Shown piece by piece: positions 35,931 to 45,424 of a stretch of 64,000 bases of DNA (position 1 is the stretch's first letter; every line of letters starts with the position of its first letter). A program made the position numbers and the translations under genes. A model generated the notes under the pieces. The model saw nothing but the letters and a program-made list of their open reading frames with translations. It did no database searches and was not told the origin of the DNA. Source of the DNA: Roseovarius nitratireducens (GTDB taxonomy: Bacteria > Pseudomonadota > Alphaproteobacteria > Rhodobacterales > Rhodobacteraceae); contig NZ_PDNI01000062.1 in assembly GCF_002925845.1 (NCBI RefSeq), forward strand, positions 1-64,000, in the 5' to 3' direction.

Positions 35931-36094
35931 CAGTTCCCCTCCCCCTGCTGCGTCGGCACGCTGAAATCCTCGTTCGAGACCTTGGCGATCGTCAGCCCGA
36001 AGACCAGCGCCACGAATCCCGCCAGCACCAGCCCCAGCCCGAGGTTGCGCCCGAACCGGCGCTTGTGCAGCTCGTGTTCCTCGCGAAAGCTCAT
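35930..36094 (-). CDS. Small single-TM protein of the cox operon
   Basis: The 54 residues [20 protein letters not shown] then [20 protein letters not shown] and [14 protein letters not shown] show a positively charged N-terminus (cytoplasmic) and one TM helix. A protein of this layout sits between ctaB and ctaG in most alphaproteobacterial cox operons. The function is not established. The start overlaps the ctaB stop (ATGA, 36091-36094) and its stop overlaps the ctaG start. Confidence 0.8.
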   Translation of the reverse strand: MSFREEHELHKRRFGRNLGLGLVLAGFVALVFGLTIAKVSNEDFSVPTQQGEGN

Positions 36095-37053
36095 GCCCAG
36101 CCCCCGAAACCGAGGCCCCCGAGGCCCAGCCCCGCCAGCGCCGCCTCGGCGAGGATGGCGGTGAAATGCGCAAAGAGATACCACAGCGACAGCCGGAAGG
36201 CGCGCTTCTCCACGCGGTAATCGTCGGCCTCCGCCATGTCTTCGTCGCGCCGCCAGATCGCCACCGCGTCGCGCAGGAACAGCGCGTTGAACACCAGCGC
36301 CACGATCAGGTAGACCGGCCCGCCGATCCCGGTGAACGCCGCGCCCACGGCCATCAGGGCCAGCAGCACGGTATAGACGAGGATATGCAGCCGGGTTGAC
36401 TTGCGGCCATGCGTCACCGTCAGCATCGGCACGCCCGCCCCGTCGTAATCGCCCCGCATGAACAGCGCCAGCGCCCAGAAATGCGGCGGCGTCCACATGA
36501 AGATCAGCGCGAACATCAGAACCGATTCGATGCTCACCGTCCCGGTTGCCGCCGCCCAGCCGATCATCGGCGGAAACGCCCCCGCGGCACCGCCAATGAC
36601 GATGTTCTGCGGCGTCCAGCGCTTTAGCCCGACGGTGTAGATCACCACGTAAAAGAAGATGGTGAAGGCAAGGATCGCGGCGGCCAGCGCATTGGTGGCA
36701 AGCCACAGCATCACCACCGCGAACGCCGCCAGCGTGATGCCGAATGCAAACGCCTCGTCGCGCGTCACCTTGCCCGCCGGGATCGGCCGCCTGCGCGTAC
36801 GCCTCATCAGCGCGTCGATATCGGATTCCCACCACATGTTGAGCGCGCCCGCGGCACCCCCGCCCACGGCAATGAACAGGATCGCGGCCAGCGCCTCCAC
36901 CGGGTGCAGCGCGACCGGCGCGGCCAGCAGCCCCACCAGCGCGGTGAACACCACCAGCACCATCACCCGCGGCTTCAACAGCGCGAAGAAATCACCAAAG
37001 CCGCCCTCTCCGGGCTGCGCGGTGCTGGCTTGGTGAAGGCTCGCGTCGCTCAT
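36091..37053 (-). CDS. ctaB: Protoheme IX farnesyltransferase (heme O synthase)
   Basis: An integral membrane prenyltransferase of 320 residues that adds farnesyl to heme b, the first step toward heme a. The Asp-rich motif [23 protein letters not shown] (N-x4-D-x3-D type) binds the prenyl diphosphate. Further hallmarks are [30 protein letters not shown] and [26 protein letters not shown]. The ATG at 37053 (MSDASLHQ) gives a normal soluble N-terminus before the first helix. Confidence 0.96.
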   Translation of the reverse strand: MSDASLHQASTAQPGEGGFGDFFALLKPRVMVLVVFTALVGLLAAPVALHPVEALAAILFIAVGGGAAGALNMWWESDIDALMRRTRRRPIPAGKVTRDEAFAFGITLAAFAVVMLWLATNALAAAILAFTIFFYVVIYTVGLKRWTPQNIVIGGAAGAFPPMIGWAAATGTVSIESVLMFALIFMWTPPHFWALALFMRGDYDGAGVPMLTVTHGRKSTRLHILVYTVLLALMAVGAAFTGIGGPVYLIVALVFNALFLRDAVAIWRRDEDMAEADDYRVEKRAFRLSLWYLFAHFTAILAEAALAGLGLGGLGFGGWA

Positions 37054-37126
37054 ATCTTGCTCATTCTCTTCGCGGCGGGGCGGCGCGCGCCCCGCTGTCC
37101 ATGCGTCCGGCGCGCCCGCAGCGATG

Positions 37127-38017
37127 TCACTCGGTCGAGGCGACCTGCACGGCGGCACCCGGCAAGGTGGACGGATCGCCCGCATATTCGTCGATCGCGC
37201 CTTCCAGCCACTCCTGGTACTCGGCCTCGCTCACCACCTTGACGGTGATCGGCATATAGGCATGCGCCTGCCCGCACAGCTCCGAGCACTGGCCGAAATA
37301 GATGCCTTCCTTCTCGGCGGTGAACCAGAGCTGCGCCAGCCGCCCCGGCACCGCGTCCTGCTTCACGCCAAATGCGGGGATGGTCCAGCTATGGATCACG
37401 TCGGCGCCGGTCACGGTCATCACCACGGTCTTGCCCACCGGCACGACCACGGAAGTATCGGTGGCCAGCAGGAATTCATCGCGGCTATAGCCCGCCTCGA
37501 CAAGCTGCTCCTCGACCTCCGGCGTCAGCCGGTTGTCGCCGCCGGTGGCGGGCGCGCCGATCATGTAGCTGTCAAAGCCGAACTCGTGATCGGTGTATTC
37601 ATAGCCCCAGTACCACTGGTACCCGGTCACCTTGATGTTGATGTCTCCCTCGGGGATTTCCTGCTGCTTGAACAGGATCGGCAGCGAGTTGGCCCCGATG
37701 AACACGAGGATCAGGATCGGAACGATGGTCCAGGCGATCTCGACCGGCGTGTGATGGGTGAATTTCGCCGGGTTCGGGTTGGCGCGCCGGTTGTAGCGCA
37801 CGATCACGTAGGCCAGCAGCGCCGTGACGAGGAGCGTGATGGCGATGATGATGATGTTGATCGCCCCGTCGAGCCATTGCAGGTCGCGGGCAAGCTCGGT
37901 CGCCGCGGGCTGAAACCCGGTTTTGCCCGCTGAGGGCGCGCCGACGATCTCCTGCGCTTGCGCGGGGAGGGCGGAAAAGGCGGCCATAAAGGCCAAGAGG
38001 CTGGGGGTAAGTCGCAT
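37127..38017 (-). CDS. coxB: Cytochrome c oxidase subunit II
   Basis: A protein of 296 residues: signal peptide MRLTPSLLAFMAAFSALPAQAQ, two TM helices (about residues 45-70 and 85-110, NIIIIAITLLVTALLAYVI and IAWTIVPILILVFIGANSLP), and the periplasmic CuA domain. The CuA ligands are in GYQWYWGYEY (aromatic electron path) and CSELCGQAHAYM (two Cys, His, Met). It receives electrons from cytochrome c. It heads the operon coxB-ctaB-small gene-ctaG-coxC; subunit I is not in this window. ATG 38017 is chosen for the clean signal; 38047 is an alternative. Confidence 0.96.
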   Translation of the reverse strand: MRLTPSLLAFMAAFSALPAQAQEIVGAPSAGKTGFQPAATELARDLQWLDGAINIIIIAITLLVTALLAYVIVRYNRRANPNPAKFTHHTPVEIAWTIVPILILVFIGANSLPILFKQQEIPEGDINIKVTGYQWYWGYEYTDHEFGFDSYMIGAPATGGDNRLTPEVEEQLVEAGYSRDEFLLATDTSVVVPVGKTVVMTVTGADVIHSWTIPAFGVKQDAVPGRLAQLWFTAEKEGIYFGQCSELCGQAHAYMPITVKVVSEAEYQEWLEGAIDEYAGDPSTLPGAAVQVASTE

Positions 38018-38166
38018 TGTGCACCCTGGTCGGTTAAAGCGGTTCATGTCTCTGGCCTTGCCCGGTCGGGCCGGGCGGTGGCGGAACGCCGTTGTCTTGA
38101 TAACGTCTAAAACCATATTCTGAACGTGACGACAAGAAAGACCATTGCGGCAAACGGACGCTTTTT

Positions 38167-38180
38167 TTGATCTGGATCAA
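38167..38180. promoter_or_regulatory. FNR-type box between coxB and tldD
   Basis: TTGATCTGGATCAA perfectly matches the FNR/FnrL consensus TTGAT-N4-ATCAA. It lies 45 bp before the tldD ATG and 150 bp before the coxB start on the divergent strand, so it may control either or both by oxygen. Its distance suits repression or activation of the coxB promoter. Confidence 0.75.
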
Positions 38181-38224
38181 ATCGCGGCCCCGGATTGACG
38201 CCCCATCACGCAGGACAGCACCCC

Positions 38225-39646
38225 ATGAGTGACACCCCCTTTCGCCCCTTCGACACGCTCATCGACCGCGAGGCGGCGCTGGCGTCGCTGCGCGCGGCCA
38301 CCCGTGGCGCCGACGATGGCGAGCTGTTTCTCGAACGCCGCCGCGCCGAGGCGCTGAGCTTCGATGACGGACGGCTGCGCACCGCCTCCTACGACGCCTC
38401 CGAGGGATTCGGCCTGCGCGCGGTGCGCGGCGAGGTGACGGGCTACGCCCATTCCTCCGAGGTGAACGAGGCCGCGCTCGCCCGCGCGGTCGAGACGGCG
38501 CGCCTCGCCGTGGGCGCGGGCGGGGCCACCCTCGCGGCGGGCCCCGCCGCCACCAATACCCGCCTCTACACCGATGCCGACCCGATCGCCGGGGCGGGCT
38601 TTCCGGTCAAGATCGACACCCTGCGCGAGATCGACGCCTTCGCCCGCGATCTCGACCCCCGCGTGGTGCAGGTCACCGCCTCGCTCGCCGCCTCGCTTCA
38701 GGAAGTGGTGATCCTGCGCCCCGACGGGCAAGAGCTGCGCGACACCCGCCCCATGACCCGGCTCAATGTCTCGGTCATCGTCGAGGGAAACGGCCGCCGC
38801 GAACAGGGCAGCGCCGGGGGCGGCGGCCGGCGTGGCATGGGCGGGCTGATCGACCCGGCCGATTGGCAGGCCAAGACCCGCGAGGCCCTGCGCATCGCGC
38901 TGGTCAATCTGCGCGCCGAGGACGCCCCCGCCGGCGTGATGGACGTGGTGCTTGGCCCCGGCTGGCCCGGCATCCTGCTGCACGAGGCCATCGGCCACGG
39001 GCTCGAGGGCGATTTCAACCGCAAGGGCAGTTCCGCCTTTGCCGGGCTGATGGGCCAACGCATCGCCGCCCCCGGCGTCACCGTGCTCGACGACGGCACC
39101 ATCCCGGACCGGCGCGGCTCGCTCACCTTCGACGACGAGGGCACGCCTTCGCGCCGCAACGTGTTGATCGAGGACGGCATCCTCGTGGGCTACATGCAGG
39201 ACCGCCAGAACGCGCGCCTGATGGGGGTCGAGGCCACCGGCAACGGCCGCCGCGAAAGCTATGCCCACGCCCCCATGCCGCGCATGACCAACACCTACAT
39301 GCTCGGCGGCGACGCCACCCCCGGCGATCTCATCGCCGGGATGAAGGACGGCATCTACGCCGTCGGCTTCGGCGGCGGGCAGGTCGACATCACCAACGGC
39401 AAGTTCGTGTTCTCCTGCACCGAGGCGTATCGCGTCAGGAACGGCAAGGTCGGCGCCCCGGTCAAGGGCGCCACCCTCATCGGCGACGGCGCCACCGCGC
39501 TCCAGCAAATCCGCGGCCTCGGCAACGACATGGCCCTCGACCCCGGCATGGGCAGTTGCGGCAAGCAGGGGCAATGGGTGCCGGTCGGCGTGGGCCAGCC
39601 CTCAGTGCTGATCGGCGGGCTGACGGTGGGGGGATCGGCGGCGTAG
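38225..39646 (+). CDS. tldD: Metalloprotease TldD
   Basis: A protein of 473 residues. The zinc motif HExxxH is in ILLHEAIGHGLEGDFNRKG (about residue 252), and the third ligand Cys follows in KFVFSCTEAYRVRNGK. TldD with its partner TldE/PmbA degrades unfolded peptides and matures RiPPs or antitoxins; tldE is not here. The ATG at 38225 is used because ACAGCACCCC and the compact family start match; an upstream in-frame ATG at 38195 adds a short unconserved tail. Confidence 0.93.
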   Translation: MSDTPFRPFDTLIDREAALASLRAATRGADDGELFLERRRAEALSFDDGRLRTASYDASEGFGLRAVRGEVTGYAHSSEVNEAALARAVETARLAVGAGGATLAAGPAATNTRLYTDADPIAGAGFPVKIDTLREIDAFARDLDPRVVQVTASLAASLQEVVILRPDGQELRDTRPMTRLNVSVIVEGNGRREQGSAGGGGRRGMGGLIDPADWQAKTREALRIALVNLRAEDAPAGVMDVVLGPGWPGILLHEAIGHGLEGDFNRKGSSAFAGLMGQRIAAPGVTVLDDGTIPDRRGSLTFDDEGTPSRRNVLIEDGILVGYMQDRQNARLMGVEATGNGRRESYAHAPMPRMTNTYMLGGDATPGDLIAGMKDGIYAVGFGGGQVDITNGKFVFSCTEAYRVRNGKVGAPVKGATLIGDGATALQQIRGLGNDMALDPGMGSCGKQGQWVPVGVGQPSVLIGGLTVGGSAA

Positions 39647-39755
39647 GGGGTGAGAGTGCGGGATGCTGCGGCTCTACGAATGCCTGCAACGCGCAGGGAG
39701 GCGGGTTTGCAAACCTCGGAACGCCTGACCTGAGCCGATGCCATCCTGCCGCGTG

Positions 39756-40802
39756 TCACTTGGCTGACTTCCCACGCGCATTCCTCCGGCGGATAGCCCG
39801 CAACTTTGCCACTCTCTGCAAATCCTCGGCTTCATCATTCTCATCAACAATCTCGGCTCCGAGCAATGTTTCTATGACGTCTTCCATGGTCACGAGGCCG
39901 GCCGTTCCGCCATATTCATCTTCGACCAGTGCAATATGCGCCTCGCTCTCCATGAGCAGATCGAACAGCGCATCGAGGTCCGTCTTTTCCGGAATGCGTT
40001 GAATGTCGCGCGTGAAGTCCGAAACGGTCTTGTCCTTGCCATCGCGCAAACCGGCCAGAAAAAGGTCGCGCGTCAGCACGAAGCCTTTCACGTCATCGAT
40101 GTTTTCGCCGATGACGATAAAGCGGGAGACCGGAAAGGCGTCTCTGGAACTCACAATCGCACCGACTGTTTCATCAGCACCGAAATGCTCGATGACCGTG
40201 CGCGGCGTCATGATCTCGGTGACTGCGATTTTCGACAGGCGAAACAGGTTGGTCACAACGCGCGTTTCATCTTCCTCGACGACCCCGAGACGCTGGCCTG
40301 CGGTTGTCAGCGCCGTGATCTCCTGGCGCGATACTTCTGCGTGGCGCTCACGGCCTGTCAGCACCCGTGTTATCCCCTGGCTCATCCACACCAAAGGCAA
40401 CTGAATGACGATCAGCCAAGGCAGCACCCGAACCGCGAACGGCGCCAGACCACGCCAGTAGGTGGCGCCGAGGGTCTTGGGAATGATTTCGGACAGGATG
40501 AGAATCCCAAACGTCAACACGGCAGAGAATATGCCGACGCCGGTATCGTTGAATACCGTGGCAGCCTGCGCACCTGCTCCGGTGGCGCCGACGGTATGTG
40601 CAATCGTGTTGAGCGACAGTATCGCGGCGAGAGGGCGTTCGATATCAGCCCTCAACGTCCTGAGTTTCGTCGCAAGACGCGGTTGCTCCTTCTCGGCGGC
40701 TTCGACAAAGGATGGCGTGATAGATAAAAGGACTGCTTCGAGGATCGAGCAAAGAAACGACACCCCGATCGCTAGCAGCACGAAAAAAATCAGTAAAGTC
40801 AT
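39756..40802 (-). CDS. CNNM/CorC-type membrane protein with CBS pair
   Basis: A protein of 348 residues with three N-terminal TM helices forming a CNNM (DUF21) domain (about residues 1-180, with GILILSEIIPKTLGATYWRGLAPF), then a tandem CBS pair (MTPRTVIEHFGADETVGAIV and PEKTDLDALFDLLMESEAHIALVEDEYGGTAGLVTMEDVIETLLG). These proteins are linked to Mg2+/Co2+ efflux or homeostasis. The C-terminal transporter-associated domain found in longer members is missing, and the protein ends in a basic tail RRRNARGKSAK. Confidence 0.88.
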   Translation of the reverse strand: MTLLIFFVLLAIGVSFLCSILEAVLLSITPSFVEAAEKEQPRLATKLRTLRADIERPLAAILSLNTIAHTVGATGAGAQAATVFNDTGVGIFSAVLTFGILILSEIIPKTLGATYWRGLAPFAVRVLPWLIVIQLPLVWMSQGITRVLTGRERHAEVSRQEITALTTAGQRLGVVEEDETRVVTNLFRLSKIAVTEIMTPRTVIEHFGADETVGAIVSSRDAFPVSRFIVIGENIDDVKGFVLTRDLFLAGLRDGKDKTVSDFTRDIQRIPEKTDLDALFDLLMESEAHIALVEDEYGGTAGLVTMEDVIETLLGAEIVDENDEAEDLQRVAKLRAIRRRNARGKSAK

Positions 40803-41141
40803 CGCGATGTCTTTCTCGTTCCGTCATTCATCTCGGTATAGCATCTTGCGTGCCATTCCAAGGACCGCAAAGGGGCCGGGAGCGTTCATCGCGTGCAGTA
40901 TAGCGGGTGGTCGCTCCGGCCCGCGAACCGGACGCCCCAAGCGCCCCATTCTCACGTTGGACCGTAGCCAGACCCATCAACGCGGCACAAGTCGCCAGCC
41001 CCCCGCGCCCGGCCAGCCCGGCACTCGACCTCCTCCCCACCTCGCCCTGCCAACACCCCCCTCGACCGGCCCCGCGCGCCCCTTTCACCTTTCCCAAAAT
41101 ACTCACATCCCCCCCACCCGAGCCGGGCCAGCCCCCGCCCG

Positions 41142-41164
41142 TCTTCATCTTGCCAAAAATATCC
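41142..41164. repeat. 23-bp dispersed repeat, copy 2
   Basis: Identical over 23 bp to 34475-34497. It contains CTTGCCAAAAATATCC. A variant copy lies 37 bp upstream. Confidence 0.75.
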
Positions 41165-41273
41165 AGATCCCGCCCGATCCGCCCCCGCGCAAACCTTGGC
41201 ACCCCGTGCCCGCCCCGCGCGCCGTGGTCACGACCGCGTCCCCGGGCGTGGCCCCGGTCTCTGCCACCGCCGC

Positions 41274-41304
41274 GATACCGACAGGATACCGACGCGATAC
41301 CGAC
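41274..41304. repeat. Three GATACCGAC iterons at 11-bp period
   Basis: GATACCGAC occurs at 41274-41282, 41285-41293 and 41296-41304, each separated by two bases, so all three lie on the same face of the helix (11-bp period). They end 24 bp before a perfect TATAAT. Such arrays usually bind a transcription factor next to RNA polymerase. Confidence 0.75.
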
Positions 41305-41327
41305 ACCGCACAGATCGCCGGAAACGA

Positions 41328-41333
41328 TATAAT
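41328..41333 (+). promoter_or_regulatory. Perfect TATAAT -10 box upstream of dprA
   Basis: TATAAT at 41328-41333. No good -35 lies 17 bp upstream; the iteron array occupies that place. The site is 124 bp before the dprA start codon. This suggests an activator-dependent promoter. Confidence 0.4.
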
Positions 41334-41396
41334 TAACATGCAATATCATATACTTACATGAATTCCGCAAAAAACCGGCGACTCGCGCCATTTCGG

Positions 41397-41411
41397 TTTA
41401 CCGCCCGTTAA
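41397..41411 (+). promoter_or_regulatory. CtrA-like site in front of dprA
   Basis: TTTA-CCGCCCG-TTAA, one mismatch from the CtrA consensus TTAA-N7-TTAA(C). It lies 46 bp before the dprA start. In Rhodobacter capsulatus, dprA and other uptake genes needed to receive gene-transfer-agent DNA depend on CtrA. Confidence 0.45.
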
Positions 41412-41456
41412 CCCTGCCCGCGCTATCCCTGTCCTTGCAAGTTGGCGAGGTCGCGG

Positions 41457-42620
41457 ATGCCCGACACAAATCATCCTTCCACTCACCCCCCACTCCCACC
41501 CACCACGGAAGATGACCGGGTGTCGTGGCTTCGCCTCTTGCGCTCCCGCCGGGTCGGACCGAATACCTTTCACCGGCTGATGGCCGAACACGGCTCCGCC
41601 GGTGCCGCGCTCGACGCCCTGCCCGGGGTCGCCCGCGCCGCGGGCGTGGCCGATTACCGCGCGTGCCCTGCCGGCGTGGCCGAGGCCGAATTGCGCGCCG
41701 GTCATGCCGCGGGCGCACGGCTTCTTACCTTCGCCGATCCCACCTACCCCGCGGCGCTGCGCGACCTGCCGGACGCCCCGCCGCTCCTGTGGGTGATCGG
41801 CGACCCAGCGATCCTCTCCCGCCCCATGATCGCCGTCGTGGGCGCGCGCAACGCCTCCTCGCTCGGCCTGCGCATGGCGCGCGCGCTCGCCGCCGATCTC
41901 GCGGCGCAGGGCTACCTGATCGTCTCGGGCCTCGCCCGTGGCATCGACACCGCGGCGCATCGCGCCAGCCTCGATGACGGCACGGTCGCCACGATGGCCG
42001 GGGGGGTCGACGTGATCTACCCCGCTGAAAACGCCGAGCTTGCCGCGCGCATCGCCGAAAGCGGCCTGCGCCTGTCGGAGCAGCCCCCCGGCCTCGCCCC
42101 GCAGGCCCGCCACTTCCCGGTGCGCAACCGCCTCATCAGCGGGCTGGCGCGCGCCGTCGTGGTGGTCGAGGCCGCGGCCAAGTCCGGCTCGCTCATCACC
42201 GCGCGCACCGCGCTCGACCAGGGGCGCGAGGTCATGGCCGTGCCCGGCCACCCGATCGACGCCCGCGCCGCGGGCTGCAACATGCTGATCCGCGACGGCG
42301 CCACCCTGGTGCGCAACGCCGCCGACGTGATCGAGGCACTGCCCCGATCGCCCGAGGCAACGCAGGCCGAAATGCCGCTCGCCCCCGCGCCGACCCCGGC
42401 ACCAGAACGCTCACCGCCGCCTTCGCGCCGCACATTGCGCGACACCGCCGCGCTGCACAGCCAGATCCTGTCGCGCCTCGGTCCCTCGCCGCTGGCCGAG
42501 GATCAGCTCATTCGCGATCTGGCCAGCCCCGCGCAGACCGTCGCCCCGGCCCTCGTCGCGCTCGAGCTTGACGGGCGCATCACCCGCCACCCCGGCGGCC
42601 TCGTCTCGCTCGCCGTCTGA
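41457..42620 (+). CDS. dprA: DNA-processing protein DprA
   Basis: A protein of 387 residues that loads RecA on incoming single-stranded DNA during transformation or gene-transfer-agent uptake. It has the Rossmann-fold core with AVVGARNASSLGLRMARALAADLAAQGYLIVSGLARGIDTAAHRASL and SKSGSLITART-like text (AAAKSGSLITARTALDQGREVMAVPG). The C-terminal winged-helix (DprA_WH, about 330-387) ends in LVALELDGRITRHPGGLVSLAV. The ATG at 41457 has GAGG 7 nt upstream. Confidence 0.94.
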   Translation: MPDTNHPSTHPPLPPTTEDDRVSWLRLLRSRRVGPNTFHRLMAEHGSAGAALDALPGVARAAGVADYRACPAGVAEAELRAGHAAGARLLTFADPTYPAALRDLPDAPPLLWVIGDPAILSRPMIAVVGARNASSLGLRMARALAADLAAQGYLIVSGLARGIDTAAHRASLDDGTVATMAGGVDVIYPAENAELAARIAESGLRLSEQPPGLAPQARHFPVRNRLISGLARAVVVVEAAAKSGSLITARTALDQGREVMAVPGHPIDARAAGCNMLIRDGATLVRNAADVIEALPRSPEATQAEMPLAPAPTPAPERSPPPSRRTLRDTAALHSQILSRLGPSPLAEDQLIRDLASPAQTVAPALVALELDGRITRHPGGLVSLAV

Positions 42621-42733
42621 CCGCATGCCACATGGGGCCCCAACGCCGTTCTCTGACCCCGCGTTGACAAATCCCCTTGCCAGCCCACATGGTGCGCCGC
42701 CATAAGCGGCTCCCAGAGCCGGAAGGAGTGCCC

Positions 42734-45412
42734 ATGCCCGTCGTCGTCGTCGAATCGCCTGCAAAAGCCAAGACGATCAACAAGTATCTCGGCGACGGCT
42801 ACACGGTTCTGGCAAGTTATGGCCATGTCCGCGACCTGCCGCCCAAGGACGGTTCGGTCGATCCCGAGAACGGATTCGACATGACATGGGAGGTGGGCGC
42901 CGACGCACGCAAGCACGTCAAGGCCATCGCCGACGCGCTCAAGGACGATAACGCGCTCATCCTCGCGACCGACCCCGACCGCGAGGGCGAGGCGATCAGC
43001 TGGCACCTCGAGGAAACCCTGCGCAAGCGCAAGGCGATCCGCAAGGACACGCCGGTCAGCCGCGTCGTCTTCAACGCCATCACCAAATCCGCCGTCACCG
43101 AGGCGATGAAAAACCCGCGCGACATCGACGCGCCGCTGGTCGAGGCCTATCTCGCGCGCCGCGCGCTCGACTACCTCGTCGGCTTCAACCTCAGCCCCGT
43201 ACTCTGGCGCAAGCTGCCCGGGGCGCGCTCGGCAGGGCGCGTGCAATCGGTCTGCCTGCGCCTCATCGTCGAGCGCGAGCAGGAGATAGAGGCGTTCAGG
43301 CCCCGCGAATACTGGTCCGTCAAGGCCCTCCTCACCACGCCGCGCGGGCAGGATTTCGAGGCCCGCCTCGTCACGCTCGCGGGCGACAAGCTCGACAAGT
43401 ACAGCCTGGAAAACGCCACGCAGGCCGACATGGCGGTGCAGGCGGTGGCGGCGCGTGCCCTCACCGTCACCGGCGTCGAGGCGAAACCGGCGACGCGCAA
43501 CCCCTCGGCCCCGTTCATGACCTCGACCCTGCAACAAGAGGCGAGCCGCAAGTTCGGCATGGGGGCCAAGCAATGCATGAGTGCCGCGCAGCGCCTCTAC
43601 GAGGCGGGCTACATCACCTATATGCGGACCGACGGGATCGACATGGCCCCCGAGGCGGTGATGGCCGCGCGCGACGCGATCAAGGACCGCTACGGTGCGG
43701 ACTATCTCCCGAAATCCCCGCGCATGTACAAGAACAAGGCCAAGAACGCCCAAGAGGCGCATGAATGCATCCGCCCCACCGAGATGACGCGCGACGCGGG
43801 CAAGATAAAGACCTCCGACGCCGATCAGCGCAAGCTCTACGATCTGATCTGGAAACGCACGCTCGCCTGCCAGATGGCCGCTGCCCGGCTGGAGCGCACC
43901 ACCGTCGAGATCGGCAGCGAGGACGGCCAGGTGGGCCTGCGCGCGACCGGGCAGGTGATGCTCTTCGACGGCTTCCTCAAGGTCTATGAAGAGGGGCGCG
44001 ACGACGTCGTGGGCGACGACGACGACCGCCGCCTGCCGCAGATCGCGCAGGGTGACAAGGCTGGCTTCGCCAAATCCTCGCTGCGCACGGAATTCGCCAA
44101 GGCGCAAGAGGCCAAGGACACCCCCGCCGCCATGCTCTCGGAGAACGAGGCAGTGCTGGGCCTGCAACACTTCACCCAGCCTCCGCCCCGCTACACAGAG
44201 GCGACGCTGGTCAAGAAGATGGAAGAATTGGGCATCGGCCGCCCCTCGACCTATGCCAGCGTGCTCGGCACGATCCAGGACCGCGAATATGTCCGCAAGG
44301 AGCAAAACCGCCTCATCCCCGAGGACAAGGGCCGCATCGTCACCACCTTCCTGATCAACTTCTTCCGCAAATACGTGGGCTACGAGTTCACCGCCAATCT
44401 CGAAGAGGATCTCGACCGGGTGAGCGCGGGCGAGGCCGATTACAAGGAGGTGCTGTCGCGCTTCTGGCGCGATTTCTCGGCGGCCATCTCCGAGACCTCC
44501 GAGCTCAGGATCAAGGAAGTGCTCGACGTGCTCGACGACGCGCTCGCTCCCACGCTCTACCCGCCCCGCGAGGACGGCGGCGACCCGCGCCAATGCCCGC
44601 TCTGCGGCACCGGACGGCTGCACCTCAAGACCTCGCGCTCGGGCGGCTTCGTGGGCTGCGGCAATTACCCCGAATGCCGCTACACCCGCCCCATCGGCGG
44701 CGACGCGGCCGAAAACGGCGACCGCATCCTCGGCGAGGACGAACACGGCAACGAGATTTCCCTGCGTTCAGGCCGCTTTGGTCCCTACGTGCAGCGTGGC
44801 GAGGCCACCGAGGACAACAAGAAGCCCGACCGCGCCAGCCTGCCCAAGGGCTGGAAGGCAGAGGAGATGACGCTGGAAAAGGCGCTCACCCTGCTGAGCC
44901 TGCCGCGCGAGGTGGGCGAGCATCCCGAGGGCGGCACGATCAAGTCGAATTTCGGTCGCTACGGCCCCTACATCATGCACCAGGGCCCCGATGACGCCAA
45001 ACCCGTCTACGCCAATCTCAAGGACCCCAATGACGTGTTCGAGATCGGCATGAACCGTGCGGTGGAACTGCTCGCCGCCAAGCGCGCCAATCCCGGCGGG
45101 CGTGGGCGCGCGGCGGCCAAGGCCCTGCGCGATCTGGGCGAACATCCGGGCGAGGGCGGGCCGGTGCAGGTCTTCGAGGGACGCTACGGCCCTTACGTGA
45201 AATGGGGCAAGATCAACGCCACCCTGCCCAAGGACACGAGCCCCGAGGACATCACCCTCGAGGCGGCGACCGATCTCATCGCGGCCAAGGCGGCCAAGTC
45301 CGGCGGCAAGAAGAAGGCCGCGCCCAAAAAGACCGCCACCAAAAAGACCGCGGCCAAGAGCACGACCGGCAAGGCGGCCTCAAAGACCACCGCGCGCAAG
45401 AAGGTGGGCTGA
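42734..45412 (+). CDS. topA: DNA topoisomerase I
   Basis: A type IA topoisomerase of 892 residues. The Toprim domain starts MPVVVVESPAKAKTINKYLG and includes LILATDPDREGEAISWHLEE (metal-binding acids). The catalytic tyrosine is in GYITYMRTDGIDM (about residue 300). One C4 zinc finger (CPLCGTGRL...CGNYPEC) precedes repeated topoisomerase C-terminal domains (FGRYGPYI, EGRYGPYVKWG). The last about 40 residues are a Lys/Ala/Thr tail (KKAAPKKTATKKTAAKS) that binds DNA unspecifically. AAGGAG precedes the ATG at 42734. Confidence 0.97.
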   Translation: MPVVVVESPAKAKTINKYLGDGYTVLASYGHVRDLPPKDGSVDPENGFDMTWEVGADARKHVKAIADALKDDNALILATDPDREGEAISWHLEETLRKRKAIRKDTPVSRVVFNAITKSAVTEAMKNPRDIDAPLVEAYLARRALDYLVGFNLSPVLWRKLPGARSAGRVQSVCLRLIVEREQEIEAFRPREYWSVKALLTTPRGQDFEARLVTLAGDKLDKYSLENATQADMAVQAVAARALTVTGVEAKPATRNPSAPFMTSTLQQEASRKFGMGAKQCMSAAQRLYEAGYITYMRTDGIDMAPEAVMAARDAIKDRYGADYLPKSPRMYKNKAKNAQEAHECIRPTEMTRDAGKIKTSDADQRKLYDLIWKRTLACQMAAARLERTTVEIGSEDGQVGLRATGQVMLFDGFLKVYEEGRDDVVGDDDDRRLPQIAQGDKAGFAKSSLRTEFAKAQEAKDTPAAMLSENEAVLGLQHFTQPPPRYTEATLVKKMEELGIGRPSTYASVLGTIQDREYVRKEQNRLIPEDKGRIVTTFLINFFRKYVGYEFTANLEEDLDRVSAGEADYKEVLSRFWRDFSAAISETSELRIKEVLDVLDDALAPTLYPPREDGGDPRQCPLCGTGRLHLKTSRSGGFVGCGNYPECRYTRPIGGDAAENGDRILGEDEHGNEISLRSGRFGPYVQRGEATEDNKKPDRASLPKGWKAEEMTLEKALTLLSLPREVGEHPEGGTIKSNFGRYGPYIMHQGPDDAKPVYANLKDPNDVFEIGMNRAVELLAAKRANPGGRGRAAAKALRDLGEHPGEGGPVQVFEGRYGPYVKWGKINATLPKDTSPEDITLEAATDLIAAKAAKSGGKKKAAPKKTATKKTAAKSTTGKAASKTTARKKVG

Positions 45413-45424
45413 GGCCGGGGCAGT

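Larger units (their letters stand above)
40803..41456. other. Long C-rich intergenic region with repeats and regulatory sites
   Basis: 654 bp without a plausible gene. From 40910 to 41210 one strand is extremely C-rich. It carries the second copy of the 23-bp dispersed repeat and a diverged third. Nearer to dprA lie three phased iterons, a perfect TATAAT and a CtrA-like site, so most of the regulatory signal is in the last 200 bp. Confidence 0.6.

Noticed and set aside
42503-44746. 747-codon minus frame opposite topA
   Set aside because: Antisense shadow of a clear topoisomerase I gene; no start signals or domains.
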